Assembly: GCA_014338405.1 (NCBI GenBank)
Contig: JTDE01001364.1
Coordinates: 73,257-137,256, forward strand
DNA from: Paragonimus skrjabini miyazakii
Lineage: Eukaryota; Platyhelminthes; Trematoda; Plagiorchiida; Troglotrematidae
DNA length: 64,000 nucleotides
Direction of reading: 5' to 3'
Position numbers and translations under genes: made by a program. A model generated the notes under the pieces. That model had not been told where the DNA came from. It saw nothing but the letters and a program-made list of their open reading frames with translations, and did no database searches. The stretch's first letter is position 1, and each line of letters begins with the position of its first letter. Below, piece by piece: positions 59,603 to 64,000 of this stretch.

Positions 59603-62387
59603 AAATGGATTGTTTCTGACCATACACACTGACGGTGTAGTCAGGTGATGACCATCTCAATTGTTGACAGGATGCTCTCCTGGAATTTACTCGACTTGGT
59701 GGCCTGATTGACTAGTTGAAACGTCCTGTCCGGTTATGTGTTATTTACAACCATCTACGTCGACTAGCGTAGACAATTATGTCCCTTGATGTATAGAACC
59801 ACCGTCATACAAGGTAGTGTTCGGAATTTCTTTATGGTCACCGCCAACTACTACGACCTATTTGCACTCAACACGAGAAACATTAAGATGAAGAAAAAAG
59901 ACCAAAGCAACATTATCAAGTGTACGATTATTAAGTACTGACATCCGACCTGGGTGAGTTGCTGAAACATAGTATGCAGTGTCGTCGAACAAATCAGCTA
60001 GTAGACCTATGTTCAGTTCAGAAACCGCGTTCATTTTGAACAAAAAATTTACATACATTTTTTACCATCAGTTTTCACAAGAATTCGGAGATACTCCTTC
60101 CATATTTTCCTTTCAATGAACTTTCCATTGCAGTTATCATTACTGACAATATTCGGAAACTCGTTTTCTCTTCTGCTCCATTTTCTGTCCTACAATTTCT
60201 TCGTTGTTGCTCTGGAAGCCACTTTGAAGGATTTTGTATGTTTGTCATCCAGGTGGATGCAAGTAAACACTTTCAGTTATTCCTCCATTTTTCATTACAT
60301 ACCGACGACCAAGCATGCATCTTTTCTAATATTTTTTACTGAAACTTTATTGTTCGACAGTGATACTCACTGATGAGTCTTCTGAAAAAAAGGGACTATA
60401 ACCACTGAATATGACTGTCTACACTGCGTTTTTAATCCTGGAACTGTCCTTAGGTTGTAGATAAAGCAAGTTTGCACTTACATACACAATGTAGCACTTG
60501 TAAAATACATAAATGTAAATATACCGTATTACTCAACCGGTAAAAACTCAAAGCGACTTAATTGATTCAAGTATCGTAATTATCTGGACATCTCAATTCG
60601 AATTGGTTCACGGTGACCTAAAATGGAACGCCTCGTTGATTGTCATTTACTTTGATTACACGGTTTGAGCTTCCCTGTTGTTCGATGTAACTGCCGAAGT
60701 TGTGCTTAAATTTGTTGCATAGCTCCGATAAAGATTAACAAGCAGGTTCTTTCTTATGCGTTTTTCTAATCGTTTAATCTTGAATTGTTTCAAATAGACT
60801 AAAATGTGGACGGTGAGCAGGTGGAATCATTTCAGTAGTATGTAAACTAACTTACGGATTTAGAAATGGGTCTTGAACAATAATTTTTCTGAAATGCTGC
60901 TCAATCCTTTTATACTACGCATAGCCTTGATAGCAAACAGGGAAAGCCTATGTGTACATTGTGTTGCGCATAGTGCTATTCTTTTAGAACAGCCAGCTCG
61001 CAACTACCGTTAAAAGTGAACGCACCTAACACTGCTAGTTAGCTACTAACAAAATGAGCCAAATATGCAACAATAGGTTTTTTTTTAATATAAATATACT
61101 AATACTGTACTAATTTGTCAGACCAAATAAGAGTTATTTTTCTAGCATTAAAAAAAACTGGTTTCTATTTTTCTGTTCCTTTCTAAACTAACAGAGGAGT
61201 TCCGTGCCAACAAAGTAGCTGCTGAAATCAAATGAAGTTCTGATTAACACAAACTAACATGTAGTTGAAGATTCTGTAATTAGACACTCTCGAACAAATG
61301 ACACCTGTTCGTATTTTTATTTTACTCACACTGAACATACCACTCGATGTCTTTCACACTATTTGCATTTGGGTTTATAACGAACAAATTTCTTTTCAAC
61401 CAGTCCGTTTCTTTTACCATTTACAACCCAACAACAATACTGATTTATTCTAACTTATTCGCCTCGCGTCCTGTCGACACCTGTGTTAGGCTTTATCAAT
61501 TGCCAAACTATTCCGTAAACCGTGTTACTCTAGGCATATGCTACAACACTAAATAGGCTCTCATATTCCTCAGGGCTTATAAGTTTGCAGTGCTCCAAAT
61601 ATATTATTTATTTACTCGAGTAGCAGTGCACCTGTAAAGCGATATATTCTGCGTCATGGCAGTACACACGTTTCGGATTAAAGCGTCGTTAAAATTAAAG
61701 GATATCGATGTGATTTGTTTTCATTCTAGAAAATGTCACGTAAGCTCGCGTTTTTTGACAACGCGTGCGTATATAACGTCGGCTGCTTATCAGGATAAAT
61801 AAACGCAATGTGTGAGAATCAGTTAGGACCACATTAATATGAAGCTTAGTTTACACGCCATGAAATGTTCCCTATATGATGACATGTCAAATTGTTAATC
61901 GATTATCATATATATTGAAACTCAACATCATTTTGTCATCTCCTTCAAATTACAGATTCCTGTAACAATGCTTGAACATCCGTTGTGGTTTGTTGGGGAA
62001 CCAGGACATTTCAGTTACCCATCAGAATTCGTCAGTAATAAAACCATGTTGTTAACTTGATAGTTTTCTTTTCTTTGCCAAGCAAATAAGTTGGACTACG
62101 CACCGGAATAAAAATTTTCCTTTCTAAATCTAGCACTCAAAATGTCATCTTTGACTACCGGTAGTTCAGTTAAACAACTGTCGGTAGTGACCATTTAAAG
62201 CCGACAGCTGAGTGTTCATTGAACCGTAATTAACTGCCATTACAGCTCATTAATATGGGTGTTAAACGGATGGTCCTAGTTGCAAACACAACATGAAAAG
62301 TCAAGACGAAGTCTTCCTATATCTATCAAAGAAAAGAATATTTTACACTAATTGTTTTACTTACATTATGTCTCTAATCATTTGCAC
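59603..62387. other. No gene recognised
   Basis: Frames at 59,858-60,058 (minus), 60,116-60,373 (plus) and 61,347-61,556 (plus) have no domain and no supporting splice sites. Confidence 0.45.
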
Positions 62388-62652
62388 CTGCCAACCCTAC
62401 TTGTACGTGATACAACAAATGGGAAGTTAATGCCACATTGTTGTAGGACAGTTGTGTAAATTTATGTTTCGATGCAAGCGATGCAAAGTTTAGATTCAGC
62501 AGTTCTGTGAATAAACCTTCTACAAAAATGGGCTGAGCACATCTGCCCAAGTAAGGATGTTTTTCAATTTCTTGTGCTAGGAAGATCATAACAATCTGAT
62601 AATCTTCTTCAAAAAATTCCAGACAGTGTATTAAAATTGTTTGTAATTTTAA
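62388..62652 (-). CDS. Weak exon candidate, minus strand
   Basis: The minus-strand frame is open for 265 bases between an AGAAGCAG acceptor (exon from 62,652 downward, phase 0) and a GGCAG/GTGCAA donor (phase 1). The product is Leu-rich and reads like helical protein: ILIHCLEFFEEDYQIVMIFL, then FVEGLFTELLNLNFASLASK. It lacks the Ser/Cys/Arg excess seen in the chance frames around it. I do not recognise the family; a HEAT-like or other all-helical protein is possible. The acceptor has a poor pyrimidine tract. If real it belongs to a neighbouring gene on the other strand. Confidence 0.22.
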
Positions 62653-63872
62653 CTGCTTCTAATGTAATTTTGGTACTGCGATACTAGGTATCGTGGTAGA
62701 CCATGCAATTACGTTTATTTGACTTGTTCATGTATATGTGAGTAATTAACAGAACGGAATCAGTCAACTGTAATAACTGTCCACATAGTTCCCATTTTGA
62801 CAATGAAAGGGAATTTCACTCACATGTAGGGTGTTGGGTCATCAACATGTGTATTAGTTGCAACCTATTCCACATTCGGCCTTGTGATTTACGCTGAGTT
62901 AGTACTGTTGTGCACGTGCTTCGTCACACTGCAGGAACATGCAAAACACTGCTTACCAGGAAAACGTTTTGTGGATATAACTTAACAGAACGGTATTACA
63001 ATACAGGCTGCTATTCCTTCAGATCTATGATGAGAATATTTTACCAAATAAATTGTTAAGAGCGCCACATTTTTGGTCGATTTTTAGCACAAACTTCTCC
63101 AATGGCTGTTTGAAAACTGTAATCATTTTGAGCTCTGAAGCACAAGCGAACGGTCTCAATAATTGCTCAAGCTGACTGTAATGTTACTATCTAGTGCTAT
63201 CACGAAAATGGCTATGTTGGTGATAGTATTCGCCATCGCTCACAAGACTTGCTCGTGACATCAAAACCACTAACAAATTATACACTGATAAGAAACCTGT
63301 TGGGCGATGCAACTTTCAGCTTTCCAAACCGCTGGACGCCAATCTAACTGTTTCCTCAATTGTGCAAAGGAATCCAGCTGTGATCAACAATTCCGCGAAT
63401 TCGATGAGACAATACGCCAACAATCTCAATGGTATTTACGATCTCCATTTGAAGGGGCAAAAGAATTATTTGACTAAGCGACTCTGAAGCATTTGTCTCT
63501 AACATCAACAAATCACCTTTGAAGCAACTACCGGGAACGCGATAAATTAAGATTTACTAGCCACCCAAATCACACCTTAGTGTTCCATATTATGAACAGC
63601 AAAACATAAGCCAGCTTTAATATTCCGATGAAACTGAACGATATACATTTTTGCATTCGTCCAGACTTTCTACAAAACTCCTTTCAAAAAATGCCTTCGA
63701 AAACCGTTCGATCCCATCACTAACGATCATTCTTTGCTCAACCACCATATCCAGTACAGCCCATTTTCTCATTAAATACTCATGATGGTCATTGTGCTTT
63801 TGACTATATTTTAACTAACCGTCTCTCTGAATATATATCGGTAACTGATGAGTAGTTGAGGATTTGGTTAAC
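62653..63872. other. No gene recognised
   Basis: Nothing visible beyond short random frames. Confidence 0.45.
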
Positions 63873-64000
63873 TTCAAGTTGAACATCACCTACAATTGAT
63901 TGCAGCGGTCGCATTCCCATAGACTTTCCAGTCGGCCCATTTCGAAAAGAAGCACTAGACTCGAGTTTCGCTCTCATTAGAGCTCGTCAGTAGTGCATAT
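63873..64000 (-). repeat. tRNA-derived SINE copy cut by the window end
   Basis: Nearly identical to 21,397-21,520: CTTCAAGTTGAACATCACC, GACTTTCCAGTCGGCCC, CGAAAAGAAGCACTAGACTC and GAGCTCGTCAGTAGTGCATAT. The tRNA-related end lies beyond the window. Its low divergence suggests it is among the younger copies. Confidence 0.85.

Noticed and set aside
1..64000. CRISPR arrays, operons, ribosome binding sites, prophage
   Set aside because: Spliced exons, scaffold gaps and eukaryotic retroelements show nuclear eukaryotic DNA, and no such prokaryotic features are present.

Overview
This is eukaryotic nuclear DNA with very low gene density: short exons in reading frame, introns of 0.07-4.2 kb, AT-rich filler, and many decayed retroelements. 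Two runs of exactly 100 N (4,155-4,254 and 33,921-34,020) mark scaffold gaps. The repeat content (an RTE-type LINE, a CR1/jockey-type LINE, a Penelope-like element with a GIY-YIG tail, a Ty3/gypsy scrap and a tRNA-derived SINE) fits a metazoan. The wording of the RTE reverse transcriptase and the mix of large introns with one tiny intron suggest a parasitic flatworm (tapeworm or fluke). That is an inference, and the species cannot be fixed from the sequence.

Layout. 1-15 kb: an RTE remnant (2.1-2.7 kb), a gap with a doubtful FN3-like half exon beside it, a long empty stretch, then a second and much longer RTE copy (12.3-14.2 kb). 15.4-20.3 kb: the 3' end of gene A on the plus strand, made of one EGF-like exon (15,438-15,575) spliced over 4.2 kb to an exon with a single transmembrane helix and a short cytoplasmic tail (19,778-19,977), with a poly(A) signal at 20,243. 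20-48 kb: mostly repeats and unassigned sequence, with one short fibronectin type III (FN3)-like exon (35,647-35,820), a Ty3/gypsy RNase H scrap (39.6-39.9 kb), a minus-strand CR1-type reverse transcriptase (41.9-42.6 kb) and a minus-strand Penelope-like element (47.2-48.1 kb). 49-57 kb: gene B on the plus strand, apparently complete. It has a signal-peptide exon, three one-domain FN3 exons, and a last exon that starts like a fourth FN3 domain but stops early. It is followed by a cluster of AATAAA hexamers. 57-64 kb: empty apart from two SINE copies and one weak minus-strand exon candidate.

The main biological signal is that all the well supported exons of genes A and B, and the FN3-like exon between them, share intron phase 1. 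This is the phase expected of shuffled extracellular modules. Gene B would encode a secreted, N-glycosylated FN3 protein of about 364 residues. Gene A would encode the base of a type I membrane receptor-like protein. Their closeness, shared strand and shared phase suggest, but do not prove, a cluster of surface or secreted FN3/EGF genes. Signal peptide plus FN3 domains is also the layout of tapeworm oncosphere antigens of the 45W/EG95 type, although those carry a single FN3 domain.
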